Shown here: positions 25,695 through 35,300 of the stretch, in pieces
How the letters are laid out: each line of letters opens with the position of its first letter
How positions within the stretch are numbered: position 1 is the first letter of the stretch
Assembly: GCF_012927305.1 (NCBI RefSeq)
Contig: NZ_JABBGH010000002.1
Span: forward strand, 930,001 to 994,000
Source of the DNA: Hymenobacter polaris
GTDB lineage: Bacteria; Bacteroidota; Bacteroidia; Cytophagales; Hymenobacteraceae
DNA: 64,000 nt
Reading direction: 5' to 3'
Translations under genes and position numbers: made by a program
Notes under the pieces: generated by a model
The model's input: the letters and a program-made list of their open reading frames with translations, nothing else
Database searches by the model: none
Told to the model about the DNA's origin: nothing

Positions 25695-26693
25695 TTACTT
25701 CGCCGCCAGAATCTGCTTCAGCTCTTGCGGCGACACCGTGAGCAGGCCCACCTTGGGCAGGCGCTCGGTGAGGGTGCGCCAGTTGGCATCCTGGCGAAAA
25801 ATGGGGCCTAGGAGCTTGAGGGCGGCCGGCACCTGCTGCTTGTTGGCCAGCGTGATGGCGTGCCAGTACTGCATCTCTAGGTTCTGCGGAAACATCCGCT
25901 CGGCGGCCTGGTACTCGGCAATGGCCTGGGGCATATTATTTTTCTCTACCGCGAGGTCGCCGGCGTTCATGTGCTCGTAGGCGCGGTGCAGCTGCAGCAG
26001 GCGGCGCAGCTCCGTCAGGGGCGCGGCGCTGTCGTCCACGCGCAAGTCCACCAGGCGGTCTGCCCAGGGCCCCTCGGTGGCCTGGCCGCGCACCACCAGC
26101 AGGGCAGCCGACTGTCGGCCCCGGATGTCGCCCCCGGCGGCCTGGGCCGCGTCGAGGGCAGCCAGTACGCGCTCGGCCAGGGGCAGGGCGGCGCCGGCTT
26201 CGTAGGCCTTGGCCATGGCGGCGGGCACGGTGGCCGTGAGCATCATATTGGCCTGCACCGAGAACTGCGGGCCCTGCTGCTGGCCGGCCATGTCGATGCA
26301 CTTCCGGCCGGTGTGGGTAGCTACGCGGCCCTGCGCGTCCACGATGGCCACCTGGCGCACGTCGCGGCCCTCGTCGGCGGCCAGCAGCTCGTCGAGCGCC
26401 TGCTGGGCGGTTTTGCCGCTTTTGAGCAGCGACAACCCCCTAGGGCCGAACGACTTGTTGGTGAACGACTGGGTAGCCACCACGCCCACCCCGGCCTCGC
26501 CCCAGCTCACCGAGGTGCCCACCGAAAACCAATGGCTCTGCACGGCCACGGCCATCTCGCCGGTTTTAGGGTCGCGGGCCACGATGCTGAAGGTGTGGGC
26601 CAGCGGGTCGGTGGCCGAGTAAACCGATTGGGCCCGCGCGGCCACCGGGCCGAATAGCAACGAAGCCCCGCAGAGCAGTAGTTTTTTCAGCAT
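25695..26693 (-). CDS. Exported DUF1028-domain protein with C-terminal TPR-like region
   Basis: A 332-residue protein with a signal peptide (about 1-21). DUF1028 covers about 23-230: HTFSIVARDPKTGEMAVAVQSHWFSVG, GVGVVATQSFTNKSFGPRGLSLL and QQGPQFSVQANMML. The fold is of the Ntn-hydrolase type and an enzymatic role is suspected but unproven. The last 90 residues (AYEHMNAGDLAVEKNNMPQA, then a second repeat) look like TPR helices. The upstream gene on this strand is the GH10 xylanase, 171 bp away with a hairpin between, so separate transcription is likely. Confidence 0.83.
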   Translation of the reverse strand: MLKKLLLCGASLLFGPVAARAQSVYSATDPLAHTFSIVARDPKTGEMAVAVQSHWFSVGTSVSWGEAGVGVVATQSFTNKSFGPRGLSLLKSGKTAQQALDELLAADEGRDVRQVAIVDAQGRVATHTGRKCIDMAGQQQGPQFSVQANMMLTATVPAAMAKAYEAGAALPLAERVLAALDAAQAAGGDIRGRQSAALLVVRGQATEGPWADRLVDLRVDDSAAPLTELRRLLQLHRAYEHMNAGDLAVEKNNMPQAIAEYQAAERMFPQNLEMQYWHAITLANKQQVPAALKLLGPIFRQDANWRTLTERLPKVGLLTVSPQELKQILAAK

Positions 26694-26797
26694 AAGGAAA
26701 CAAGGAAAAAACGAATGTACTTCCAGGATAACAGTGCTTAAGCCGTGCGGTAGAAAACAGCCTAACTACCCGGCCCCTGGCGATGGCCACTACGCGC

Positions 26798-26836
26798 AAC
26801 AGCCCCCCGGCACTGCTGCCGGAGGGCTGTTGTGTG
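26798..26836 (-). terminator. Hairpin after the xylanase gene
   Basis: GCAACAGCC...GGCTGTTGT: arms of about 15 bp with one or two mismatches around CACTGCTG. It is 29 bp past the xylanase stop on the minus strand. There is no strong T run, so it may be a processing or Rho-dependent structure. Confidence 0.5.
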
Positions 26837-26864
26837 AAGGCACCGCACTAGGTAGGCCTTGGTC

Positions 26865-28874
26865 CTAGTTCACCGTCAGGCGCTGGCTATAGGCCTGAGT
26901 GCCGGTTTGCAGGCGCACGGTATACATGCCCTTGGCTACGCCGGGCAGGCCTAGGGTGCGTACGGCGTCGGGCTGGGCGGCCAGCGTCTGGCGCAGCACC
27001 AACTGCCCCAAGTTGTTGAACAGCGCCACCTCCACGGCTTGCGCGCCCAGGCTGGGCGGCAAACTCAGCGACACGCTGCCATCCTGCGCGGGGTTGGGGT
27101 AGAGGAACACGCCCGCGCTGGCGGCGCTGGCAGCCTGGGTGCCCAGGGCCGTGCTCTGCACGTAGTTGCGCAGCCACACCAGGGCCGGGCGCTCGGTGCC
27201 GTCGGCGTTGATGATGTTGTCGCCCTGGGCCGTGCGCCAGTGGCCTACGCGGGCGCCCCACAGCGTCACGCCCTTCACGTTGGGGTTTTCCCAAAACAGC
27301 GGAAACACGCGCTGGTATTCGGCCAGCTGCACGGCATCGTTGCTCACGCCGTTGGCGTCGAGCGCGTCCGAGTCGTACTCCGTCACGTAGAGCGGCACGC
27401 CCGTGGCGGCCAGCGTGGCCAGGTTAGCATTGATGGTGGCGGCCGGGGTGCCGCCCGTCGAGAAGGCGTGGCCCTGAATACCGATGCCGTCAATTAGCCC
27501 TCTAGATTTCAAGAGGTTCACGATGGTCACGAAGGTGGCCGTGCGGGCCGACGAGTTCACTAGGCTATACTCGTTGAGCACCAGCTTGGAGGCCGGGAAA
27601 TACTGCCGCGCCAGCTGGTAGCTGGTAATAATCCAGTCGTAGCCGGTGGCGCCGGTGCCCCCTAGGGCATTAATATAGCCGCCGCCGTCGGCCACGGCGG
27701 TGCCAGCCGGCGTGCCCGGCACCCCAATGGTAGTGAAGCCAGTGGGCGGCGTGTTGATGGGCTCGTTCACTACGTCGATGTAGTCGAGGCGCTTGCCGGC
27801 GAAATGGGTGGCCACGGCCGCGTACCACTTCTTAATCTCGCGCAGCTGAGTAGTGTCGGCCAGGCCCTTTATCCAGGTTGGCTGCTGGGCACCCCAAATC
27901 ATGTTGTGCATCCGGAAAGGCCCGTTCACGGTCACAGCCATGTTGTAAGCCGCATCGAGGTCGGTCCAGTTGAAGGTGCCGCGGGTGCCCTCCACGCTGC
28001 CCCACTTGCCCGAGTTGCCGGGCGTCACCGAGTTCCAGTACTTGGCGAAGTTGGGCACCTCGTTGTCGGTGTATACGCAGCCCAGGTACTTGGGCTTGCC
28101 GGTGGCCAGCGGCGGCCCCGGCGGCACAAACTGCACGGGTGCTGTGGTACTGCCCTGGGTGCCCGCGTCGAGGTTGGCTACCGTGAAGTACAGCCCCGTT
28201 TGCCCAAATACAAACTTGTCGAAGTCCAGCCCGTCCTCGCGCGCCCCAATCTGGAAGGTCTGCGTCAGGGCGCCGGCCGCCACCGTAAAGGTGTTGCCGG
28301 CCGTGCCGTAGGTCAGAAACTTCGACATGTCTATCCACTTCCACACGCCCGTGGCGGCCCCGCCACCGCCGTCTACCAGCACGTTGCCGCTGCCCGTGGC
28401 GTAGCCCGCGTTGTAGAAGCCGTTGGCCGTGGTCCAGTCGGTGGTGGTAGTGGGGCCCTTGGCGCCCAGGCTGTTGCCGTAGAAAAAGCTGTCGTCGTTG
28501 GCGCCGCCCGAGCCTACCCGCACCTTGGCATACAGGTCGTAGGTGCCGGGCCCCGGAAACGTGACGGTAAAGGAAAGCACCCGCGCGGCCGTGGCCGGGG
28601 CCGCGCCGCCCACGCCGCCGCCCGGCGAGGTAGGCGAAGTGTAGCCCGCTACGTCGGTGAGGCAGGTGATGTAGGTGACGGCCGGGGCGCCGCCGCTGGC
28701 CGCCGCCGTGCGCACGGCCCAGTCGCCGGTGGTAGCGCCCGTAACTGGCGTGGCCGGGTTGGTAGAGGTGCCGGTTTCGGCTTCCACCACTACGGGAGCG
28801 TTCTGAGCCGAAAGGGTGAAGTGGCTGCCGAGCGCGGCTACCAGCGCATAGAGTATGCGTCGAGGTTTCTTCAT
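26865..28874 (-). CDS. Secreted GH10 endo-1,4-beta-xylanase with T9SS sorting domain
   Basis: A 669-residue multidomain enzyme. Signal peptide about 1-23; a carbohydrate-binding module-like beta-sandwich at about 28-225 (starts VVVEAE, ends EDGLDFDKFVF, a pattern of CBM6/35-like folds); GH10 barrel at about 260-575 with acid/base Glu371 in DVVNEPI and nucleophile Glu499 in LYVTEYD; and a C-terminal type A sorting domain at about 590-669 (FLYPNPAQDGSVSLS ... GMYTVRLQTGTQAYSQRLTV). It should be secreted by the type IX system and hydrolyse xylan outside the cell, which fits the gld genes in this window. Confidence 0.93.
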   Translation of the reverse strand: MKKPRRILYALVAALGSHFTLSAQNAPVVVEAETGTSTNPATPVTGATTGDWAVRTAAASGGAPAVTYITCLTDVAGYTSPTSPGGGVGGAAPATAARVLSFTVTFPGPGTYDLYAKVRVGSGGANDDSFFYGNSLGAKGPTTTTDWTTANGFYNAGYATGSGNVLVDGGGGAATGVWKWIDMSKFLTYGTAGNTFTVAAGALTQTFQIGAREDGLDFDKFVFGQTGLYFTVANLDAGTQGSTTAPVQFVPPGPPLATGKPKYLGCVYTDNEVPNFAKYWNSVTPGNSGKWGSVEGTRGTFNWTDLDAAYNMAVTVNGPFRMHNMIWGAQQPTWIKGLADTTQLREIKKWYAAVATHFAGKRLDYIDVVNEPINTPPTGFTTIGVPGTPAGTAVADGGGYINALGGTGATGYDWIITSYQLARQYFPASKLVLNEYSLVNSSARTATFVTIVNLLKSRGLIDGIGIQGHAFSTGGTPAATINANLATLAATGVPLYVTEYDSDALDANGVSNDAVQLAEYQRVFPLFWENPNVKGVTLWGARVGHWRTAQGDNIINADGTERPALVWLRNYVQSTALGTQAASAASAGVFLYPNPAQDGSVSLSLPPSLGAQAVEVALFNNLGQLVLRQTLAAQPDAVRTLGLPGVAKGMYTVRLQTGTQAYSQRLTVN

Positions 28875-29134
28875 AACAGGAAGGGGTTGGGTGGGAAAAG
28901 GGAAGGAAAGTCGGTGCCACCGGCAAGCTTCCCATACCCTAAAACTATTGCCCTATCTTGTTAAAATAACCTCTTGAACAACAAAGAAATAACTGATAAT
29001 TTACCGGAATCGTTTTCGATACAAATCCTAATCGATTGTGATAGTAATAAGAAGCTATTCTTTTATTGCTGTGATTCTACGTTTGCTTTGCTGCGGCCGT
29101 CGCGACGGGCGCTTGCCCGGTGGCAAGGCCGTGC
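28875..29134. other. AT-rich intergenic region
   Basis: This gap between the xylanase start and the DUF4396 stop is clearly richer in A and T than the rest of the window, especially 28965-29075. A plus-strand frame from 28974 exists but overlaps the DUF4396 gene and has no family-like features. I see no hairpin or promoter that I would defend. Confidence 0.5.
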
Positions 29135-29854
29135 TCACATCCGCTCTTTTACCCCGCTCTTTATCAGCCACCAGTTGACGGGGTAGGCCGTGAGGAAGCC
29201 CAGCACCATGGCCAGCTGCATCATAAACCAGAACACCGGGTCGTTGGCCTTTAGCTCGTGCCCAAAAATGAGGAAGGTGGCAATGGCCATCCAGCCGTAC
29301 ATGCCAATCTGCCAAGAGGTTAGCGAAAGCGTATCGGCTTTGACGGCCGCTTTCAGGCCTTCCTTTACCCCTAGGTGGCGCATGGGCGCAATGGCGTAGT
29401 ACTGGAAAATGATGCCAATAAGGAAGGCCACGAGGTAGTCGAGCACCCAGGCCCCGAAGATGGCGTGGCCAAATAACACCAGCGGTACATACAGCACAAA
29501 GGTTTCGACCAGCAAATCGCCCAGGCTGCAGCCGCTGCCGCAGTGCATGGCCCCTAGGGCCACGCTTTGCCAGAAGGGCTTTTTCGGGCCCATGTCCATG
29601 TCGCTATACTGCTGGCCGTCCTTAGCGCCGCCTTTTTTATCATCCATATCCATCTTACCGGCTGCCTTGGCCATCGGGCGGCCTAGCCGGTAGTAGGCCC
29701 ACAGCCCCACCAGCCCCGAGTAGAGCGGAGTGAGCACCCACACGAAGTTCATCACCCCCATTGGCTGGCGGTGCCCGCGCAAAATGTCGATGGCTACGAT
29801 GGCTACGCACAGCAGCGCAACCACCAGGGAGGCTATGGCGACAGTACGAAGCAT
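29135..29854 (-). CDS. DUF4396 membrane protein
   Basis: A 239-residue protein with about six predicted transmembrane segments. The hallmark is AMHCGSGCSLGD (His104, Cys105, Cys109), and further polar groups lie in FVLYVPLVLFGHAIFG and YYAIAPMRHLG. A charged, Met/Asp/Lys-rich loop (about 63-92, with KMDMDDKKGG and SDMDMGP) could bind metal. The domain is found in Bacteroidota and other bacteria beside metal-related genes but its function is not established. It stands alone here. Confidence 0.83.
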   Translation of the reverse strand: MLRTVAIASLVVALLCVAIVAIDILRGHRQPMGVMNFVWVLTPLYSGLVGLWAYYRLGRPMAKAAGKMDMDDKKGGAKDGQQYSDMDMGPKKPFWQSVALGAMHCGSGCSLGDLLVETFVLYVPLVLFGHAIFGAWVLDYLVAFLIGIIFQYYAIAPMRHLGVKEGLKAAVKADTLSLTSWQIGMYGWMAIATFLIFGHELKANDPVFWFMMQLAMVLGFLTAYPVNWWLIKSGVKERM

Positions 29855-29904
29855 AGGTGAATAGCTTATTGGTAGTGAAGGAGTTGCAAGCCTGGCTACG
29901 CAAT

Positions 29905-29936
29905 AAAGCCGGCTTGGTACCCACCAAGCCGGCTTT
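29905..29936 (-). terminator. Terminator-like hairpin after tamL
   Basis: AAAGCCGGCTTGGT at 29905-29918 pairs perfectly with 29923-29936 around a 4-nt loop. It lies 47 bp past the tamL stop and upstream of the DUF4396 gene, both on the minus strand. The T run on the minus side is short. Confidence 0.65.
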
Positions 29937-29982
29937 TCGCCAAATGCTGTTGCTACTGGGCCAAATTCTGCACTACCTAGCT

Positions 29983-32337
29983 TTAGAAGGGATAGCCGAT
30001 GGCTAAGTTCAGGCGGCCCGATTTGTCGTCGGGCACGCCGTAGTTGGCGCGCAGCGGAAAGGCGTAGTCGAAGCGGATGACGAAGAACTGCACGTCGATG
30101 CGCAGGCCGGCGCCGGCGCCCACGGCCAGCTGCTGCAAGAAGGTGCTGGCCTGGAACTGCCCGCCCGGCCGGTCGGGGTCGTTGTTGACCAGCCAGATGT
30201 TGCCCGCATCCACGAACACGGCGCCCTTCACGTAGGGAAACAAGTCCTGGCGGTACTCCAGGTTGCCTTCCAGGCGCAGGTCGCCCACCTGATCGTAGTA
30301 GTTGCTCACGTAGCTATTGGCCACGGGGTGGTACGAGCCGGGCCCAATCTGGCGCGGCGCAAACGCCCGGATGGAGTTGGGGCCGCCAATGCCGTACTGC
30401 CGGATATAGGGCAGCGAGCCGCCGCTGGAGTTGCCGTAGGGCAGGCCCACCCCAATCTGGAGCCGGCCCACAATGCGGTTGCCCGACGTAGCCTTGGGGC
30501 TAATGCGGTAGTACTCGCGCAGCTCCAAATCGAACTTGGCGTACTGCGCAAACGGCTGGCCGGCAATGGTGCGCCGCCCCAGGGTATCGGTGCGGGCGTT
30601 GGTGGCTTTAGTGAGGGCGTTGGCCAGGTTGCCGGCCACCTCGGCCTGGCCCTGGAAGAAAATCTGCTGGCGCCGCTTTTCCAGCACCTGCTGGTTGTAG
30701 GTGTAGTGGTACGACGAGGCCAGGATGAACTGCGAAGTGTAAGCCTGCTTGAGGAAAGGCCGGGTACGCAGCACTCGGTTAAAGGCCGTATCAGTCGAAA
30801 CGGCGTTGTACGACACATCAATCAGCTTCAACTCCTGCTCGTTGGTAATCTTGGTTTTCCAGGCGTAGCCGTAGTTGGCCGAGTAGCTAGTGGTGCTGAA
30901 GTAGCCCGTGCGGTTGACGTAGCGAATGCCCGCCCCGAAGTTGGTGCGCGGCTGGAAGTTGGAATTAACCAGCCTAGGGTTCAGAAACGGCAGATTGGGC
31001 GCAATCAGGCGCGGCACAATCAGCTGCGCATCCAGCCCAAACTCAGTCGAGAGCAGGCCCGAGTTGCCCCGGCCTTCGGCCCCGGCTGGCGCCCGCGTCG
31101 ATACCTCGTAGGAGGCCACGGCGTTGACGAGCAGCTGCTCGGCGCCGCGCAACGCCGAGCGGTTGCGGAACTGTCCCGTGAGGCCCGGCCCCGTAAAGCC
31201 GTTGCTTTTGCTGATGAGCTGCAGCTCGGCCCGCAGGCTTTTCTTCTTGAGCTGCGTCATCAGGATGTCTGAATCGAGCTGGGCGCGGCCGGCCGAGTCG
31301 CCCGCCGCCGAGGGCCGGAACTTGATTTCTACGAAGCGGAAGGTGCCTAGACTCATCAGGCGCGAAAGGGTCTGGTCGCGCCGGTACTGCCGAAACAAGC
31401 TATCCGGATACAGGAACACGGCCCGCGTAATGGCCTTGGCCTTAAACATCTTCTCGTCGGGGTAGTACAGGTATTTCTGGTAGCGGATAGGGTTTTCCTG
31501 AACCGTGTCGGCCAGCGAGTAGTCGGTATTCAAGCTAATGGTTTTCAGCCAGTAGGGCTGCGTGGCCTTGGGCGGCGCTCCGGCGATGACGCGGTAGTGC
31601 ACAGCCACGCGCCCATCCAGGGTGCTATCGACCTGGAATAGGAGGTAGCTGGCGTTGAAGTAATAGTAGCCCTGGTCCTTGAGGGCCTTGTCGATGCGCA
31701 CACGCTCGTTGGTGAGCACGTCGAGGTCGTAGGGGTCGCCCACTTTCAGCAGCGTTTCGGCCTGGGTGCCCCGGATGGCCGCGTCGATGAGCGTGTCGCG
31801 CTGCGGAAAAATAATCTCCTTGATGGTGTACTGCTGGCCGGGCCGCACGGTGTAGTTTACCTGCGCGGTTTTCTCCTGCGTCACCGTTTCGCTGCTGGCC
31901 GCGCCGTGGAAGTAGCCGCGGTTTTGCATGCGGTTCACCATCAGCTTCTGGGTGGCGGCGGGCTGGGCAGCGCTTATCAGCACCGGCGCCTCGCCAAACT
32001 TATCGGCCAGCAGGTGCCCTAGGCCCTTGGTTTTGCCTACGCCTAGGTGCCAGAAGTACAGCTTGGGCCGCTGCCCCAAAATGGAGGAATTGGGCTTGGG
32101 CCGCACCACACTTTCCAGCTCGGTTTGCAGGGCATCCTGGTTGCGCAGCTTCTCGGGCGCCTCAATCTTCACGGTGCTGCCCGTGTACAGCTTCGAGCCC
32201 TCCGGAATGTACTTCAGCCCCGAGCACGAGGCCAGCGCCCCCAGGCCCAGCAGCAGCCCTAGGGCGTAGCGCGCCCGTACCCACCGGCCTAGGGATAATC
32301 GGTTACTAAACAAGGCTATCCAAGAAAAATCCTTCAT
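29983..32337 (-). CDS. tamL: TamA-like outer-membrane lipoprotein (TamL), BamA superfamily
   Basis: A 784-residue Omp85-family protein. The lipobox ALASC gives lipidated Cys38, the feature that separates Bacteroidota TamL from TamA. POTRA-like repeats occupy about 60-380 (PGQQYTIKEIIFPQRD, DVLTNERVRIDKALKDQGYYYF), and the surface-antigen barrel about 400-784, ending in NLAIGYPF with the C-terminal aromatic. IGGPNSIRAFAPR is the conserved RGF-like loop motif. It should work with TamB in outer-membrane protein or lipid transport. It begins 23 bp after the tamB stop, so the two form an operon, tamB first. Confidence 0.9.
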   Translation of the reverse strand: MKDFSWIALFSNRLSLGRWVRARYALGLLLGLGALASCSGLKYIPEGSKLYTGSTVKIEAPEKLRNQDALQTELESVVRPKPNSSILGQRPKLYFWHLGVGKTKGLGHLLADKFGEAPVLISAAQPAATQKLMVNRMQNRGYFHGAASSETVTQEKTAQVNYTVRPGQQYTIKEIIFPQRDTLIDAAIRGTQAETLLKVGDPYDLDVLTNERVRIDKALKDQGYYYFNASYLLFQVDSTLDGRVAVHYRVIAGAPPKATQPYWLKTISLNTDYSLADTVQENPIRYQKYLYYPDEKMFKAKAITRAVFLYPDSLFRQYRRDQTLSRLMSLGTFRFVEIKFRPSAAGDSAGRAQLDSDILMTQLKKKSLRAELQLISKSNGFTGPGLTGQFRNRSALRGAEQLLVNAVASYEVSTRAPAGAEGRGNSGLLSTEFGLDAQLIVPRLIAPNLPFLNPRLVNSNFQPRTNFGAGIRYVNRTGYFSTTSYSANYGYAWKTKITNEQELKLIDVSYNAVSTDTAFNRVLRTRPFLKQAYTSQFILASSYHYTYNQQVLEKRRQQIFFQGQAEVAGNLANALTKATNARTDTLGRRTIAGQPFAQYAKFDLELREYYRISPKATSGNRIVGRLQIGVGLPYGNSSGGSLPYIRQYGIGGPNSIRAFAPRQIGPGSYHPVANSYVSNYYDQVGDLRLEGNLEYRQDLFPYVKGAVFVDAGNIWLVNNDPDRPGGQFQASTFLQQLAVGAGAGLRIDVQFFVIRFDYAFPLRANYGVPDDKSGRLNLAIGYPF

Positions 32338-32360
32338 GCTTACTCACTTACTCGTGCTGC

Positions 32361-35300
32361 TTACTTACTGGTGGCCGGGCGGCGCGTGGTATCGGGGCGG
32401 GTGGCGGTGCGGGCGGGCAGCGCGGCCGCGGCGGCCGTCGAGTCGGCCAGCTGCTGCTCGCGGCGCTTGCGCTCGTCGTTTTCCTGCTTGGTGCGCTCGC
32501 GGCCCTCTTTCATGTCGCGCTTCAGGCCCGGCGCAATCTTCGAAAACAGGTCCTTGAAATTGTCGTAGTCGCGCTGAAACACCAGCGCCGCCCCGGTGCG
32601 CACTATCGGCCCGTCGATGTCTTCGTAGGCATTCTGGCGGAAAGCCCGCAGGCGCAGGCGCCCGTCGCGCAAGATGGTGTATTCCAAACTCACGTCGCCC
32701 GAGAAGTTGCTGGCCGAGCTGCTGCCGCTGGTAGCGGCGTTGCCGGCCGCCCCGCCCGCCAGCGGCACGTCGGTGCCCAGGCGCACGGTCAGGCGGTTGT
32801 TGAACAGCTGGCGGCGCACGGCCACGTTCAGGTCGGTGCGGCCCTGGGCCGAGCCGCTGGTGTAGTCGGCCTGGTTGGTGACGCCCAGGTCTAGCCCTAG
32901 GCCCGCCAGGTACTTGCCGGTCAGGTTCTGCAATTGGTCGGTGAGCACCTGGCTGACCGAGCCGCGCAACTGGCTGGCCAGCACGCCCTCGCCGGCCGAG
33001 GTTTCAAACGGGTTTTGCTGAATGAAGCGCCCCAGCACCAGCAGCGAAAACACCTGCTTGCTTTGCTCCGAGGTTTGGTCGGGCTGGCGCAGGCGGGCCA
33101 GCTGGGTTTCCACCTCCTGGCCCACCGCGCTGCTGCGCTGGCCCTCGGGCAAGGTGATGTCGAAGCCGATAAGGGGCTTGCTCAGCGGCCCGGTCACTTT
33201 CAGCAGCACGTTGAAGTCCATGTTGTTGCGCGCCACGTTGGTGGCGTATTGCCCGCCGGTGCCCTGGGCGGCCAGCAGCTCGGCCGGCGCCGCCTTCACC
33301 TTGTAAATGGCCGTGATGTTGAGGTCGGCGTTGTAAGGGTCGCCGGTCCAGGCTATCGACGAGCCCCGCGCAATGATGAACTCACGGGTGGCCAGGCCGT
33401 AGAGCGAGAGGCGGTACTTGCCGCGCCGCACATCGAGGCGCCCGCTCAGGCCGATGGTGCCCGCCGGGTCGATGGTGGTAGTGAGCGTGCCCGCCGCCCG
33501 AACGCGCAGGTTGTCGCCGCTCACCGGGTCCACAATGAAGGTGAAGGGCGTGTCGTCGGTAATGGTGATGCGGGCCGTGATGTCGTAGCCAATGGCCCCG
33601 GTGTTGGCCGTGTCGGCGGGCGCCCGGTGCGCCCGCAGCGAGTCAGGCAGGCTAAAGTCCACGAACTGCACAATGCCTTCGCGAGCCACCACCGAGGGGT
33701 CTACCGAGGGGTTTTCCACCGTCAGGTCCGAGCCCTTAGCCACGGTGGCGGTGGTGTTGATGTGGATAAGCGAGAGCGGCCCCGTTAGGCGCGTGTCCGA
33801 ATCCACCACCAGCCGGCCGTAGTACAGCGTGTTGTTCTTACTGCGCACGCTCTTCACGGCCAAGAAGTTGTCAGTCGTCACCCGCAGGTCGAAGGCGTAG
33901 TCCGTCAGGTTCTTGGTCAGCAGGTAGCCGTTGGCCACCGCCTTGTTGCCGGCCGAGTCGAGCACCGTAAAGTCGCGGAAGGCAATGCCCCGGTCGTCGA
34001 AGGTGATGGGCTGGCTCACGAGCCGGAAGGGCGAGCCCAGCTGCGGCACCACAAAGCTGGCGTCGGGCGAGGTGGTGAGCTGGCCGCGCAGCTGCGGGGC
34101 GCTGGTGGTGCCCACCAGCGTCAGCTGCCCGCTCAAGAAGCCGGTGGCCTGGCTGATTTGGCCGGCCGAGAAGGGCTCGGCGGTTTTTACGTTCAGGCGC
34201 CGCACGTCCACCACAAAGTCGAGCGGCGTGGTGCCCACCGTGCGGTAGGCGCCGCGCACGTTCACGTCGTTGCCGCCCCCGCCGGTCAGGGTGGCGTTCA
34301 CGTTGTAGCGGTCGGGCACGGGGTTGCTGGCTTGCAGGGCCAGGTCGCCGAGCACCGTCTTGCTATACAGCAAGTCCTTGATGGTGAGGTTGGCCGTGAA
34401 GGCTTGCTTCTTGGTGCCCAGGCCCCGCGCTACGGCCTCGCCGTTCAGGGTGCCCCCTAGGGTCGAGTCGGGCTGCCCGATGGCCTTGCTGATAATACCC
34501 AGGTCGAACTGCTCGAAGCGCACGGCTAGCGGCGAGGTATTCACGGCCGGGTTCTGGCTCTGCACCACCAGCGCCGAGCTGCCGTTGGTCAGGCGCAGGT
34601 TGTTGGCCACAATGGTGCCGTCGGCGTTGTAGCGCACATAGTTGCTGGGGCCCGCCGTCCAGGTGTCGTAGTTGATTATCTGGTCGTTGTTGAGGGCGAA
34701 CTGGTAGCCGTCGCCGCGCCGGCCCTGGGGCACCACTTGCAGGGCGCCGGCCAGCGCCAGGCGCTCGCGGTTGCTGCTATCGCCCAGTATCGCGGCGCGC
34801 ACGTTCACCTTATTATCGGCCACGGTGCCCACTAAGCTGGGCCGCCGCAGGTTTAGGCTGGTATCCTGCTTGGCATCGGCCAGGTGCAGGTCGTAGCTGA
34901 GGCGCTGGGGGTTCGAGCCTACGTCGAGGCGCAGCGAGTCGAGCCGATAGGCGTCGTAGCGGATAACCGGAATGCTGGTTTGGGCCGTGAGGCGGGCGGC
35001 GGCGCGGCTGTAGTCGCCGGCCAGCGTGAAGGGCGAAATCTGCTTGAGGCTGGGCACGAAGCGCGTTAGCAGCGAGGTATTCTTCACTTGCAGCGAGTAC
35101 GTAAACTGCTGATTACCCGCTGCGTTGCGGAACGGCTCCACGCCCGGCAGCTTAAAGTAGCGGCTGATGTGGCGCTGAATTTCCGTCGCCAGGTCCCCTA
35201 GGCGCACGTTGCCATCCAGCCGCACGTCGGCCACGTCCGAGTCGAAGGTGACGGCCGTGCGCGTGGCGTTCTGCACGATGCGTCCGCTCACGGCATTTAG

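Noticed and set aside
27804..28964. 386-codon open frame on the plus strand opposite the xylanase
   Set aside because: It lies antisense to a gene with clear GH10 and sorting-domain motifs, has Arg/Gly/Ala-rich composition typical of GC-rich shadow frames, and no family-like block.
28974..29186. 70-codon plus-strand frame in AT-rich DNA
   Set aside because: It overlaps the DUF4396 gene, has no signal peptide or family resemblance, and no promoter or terminator.
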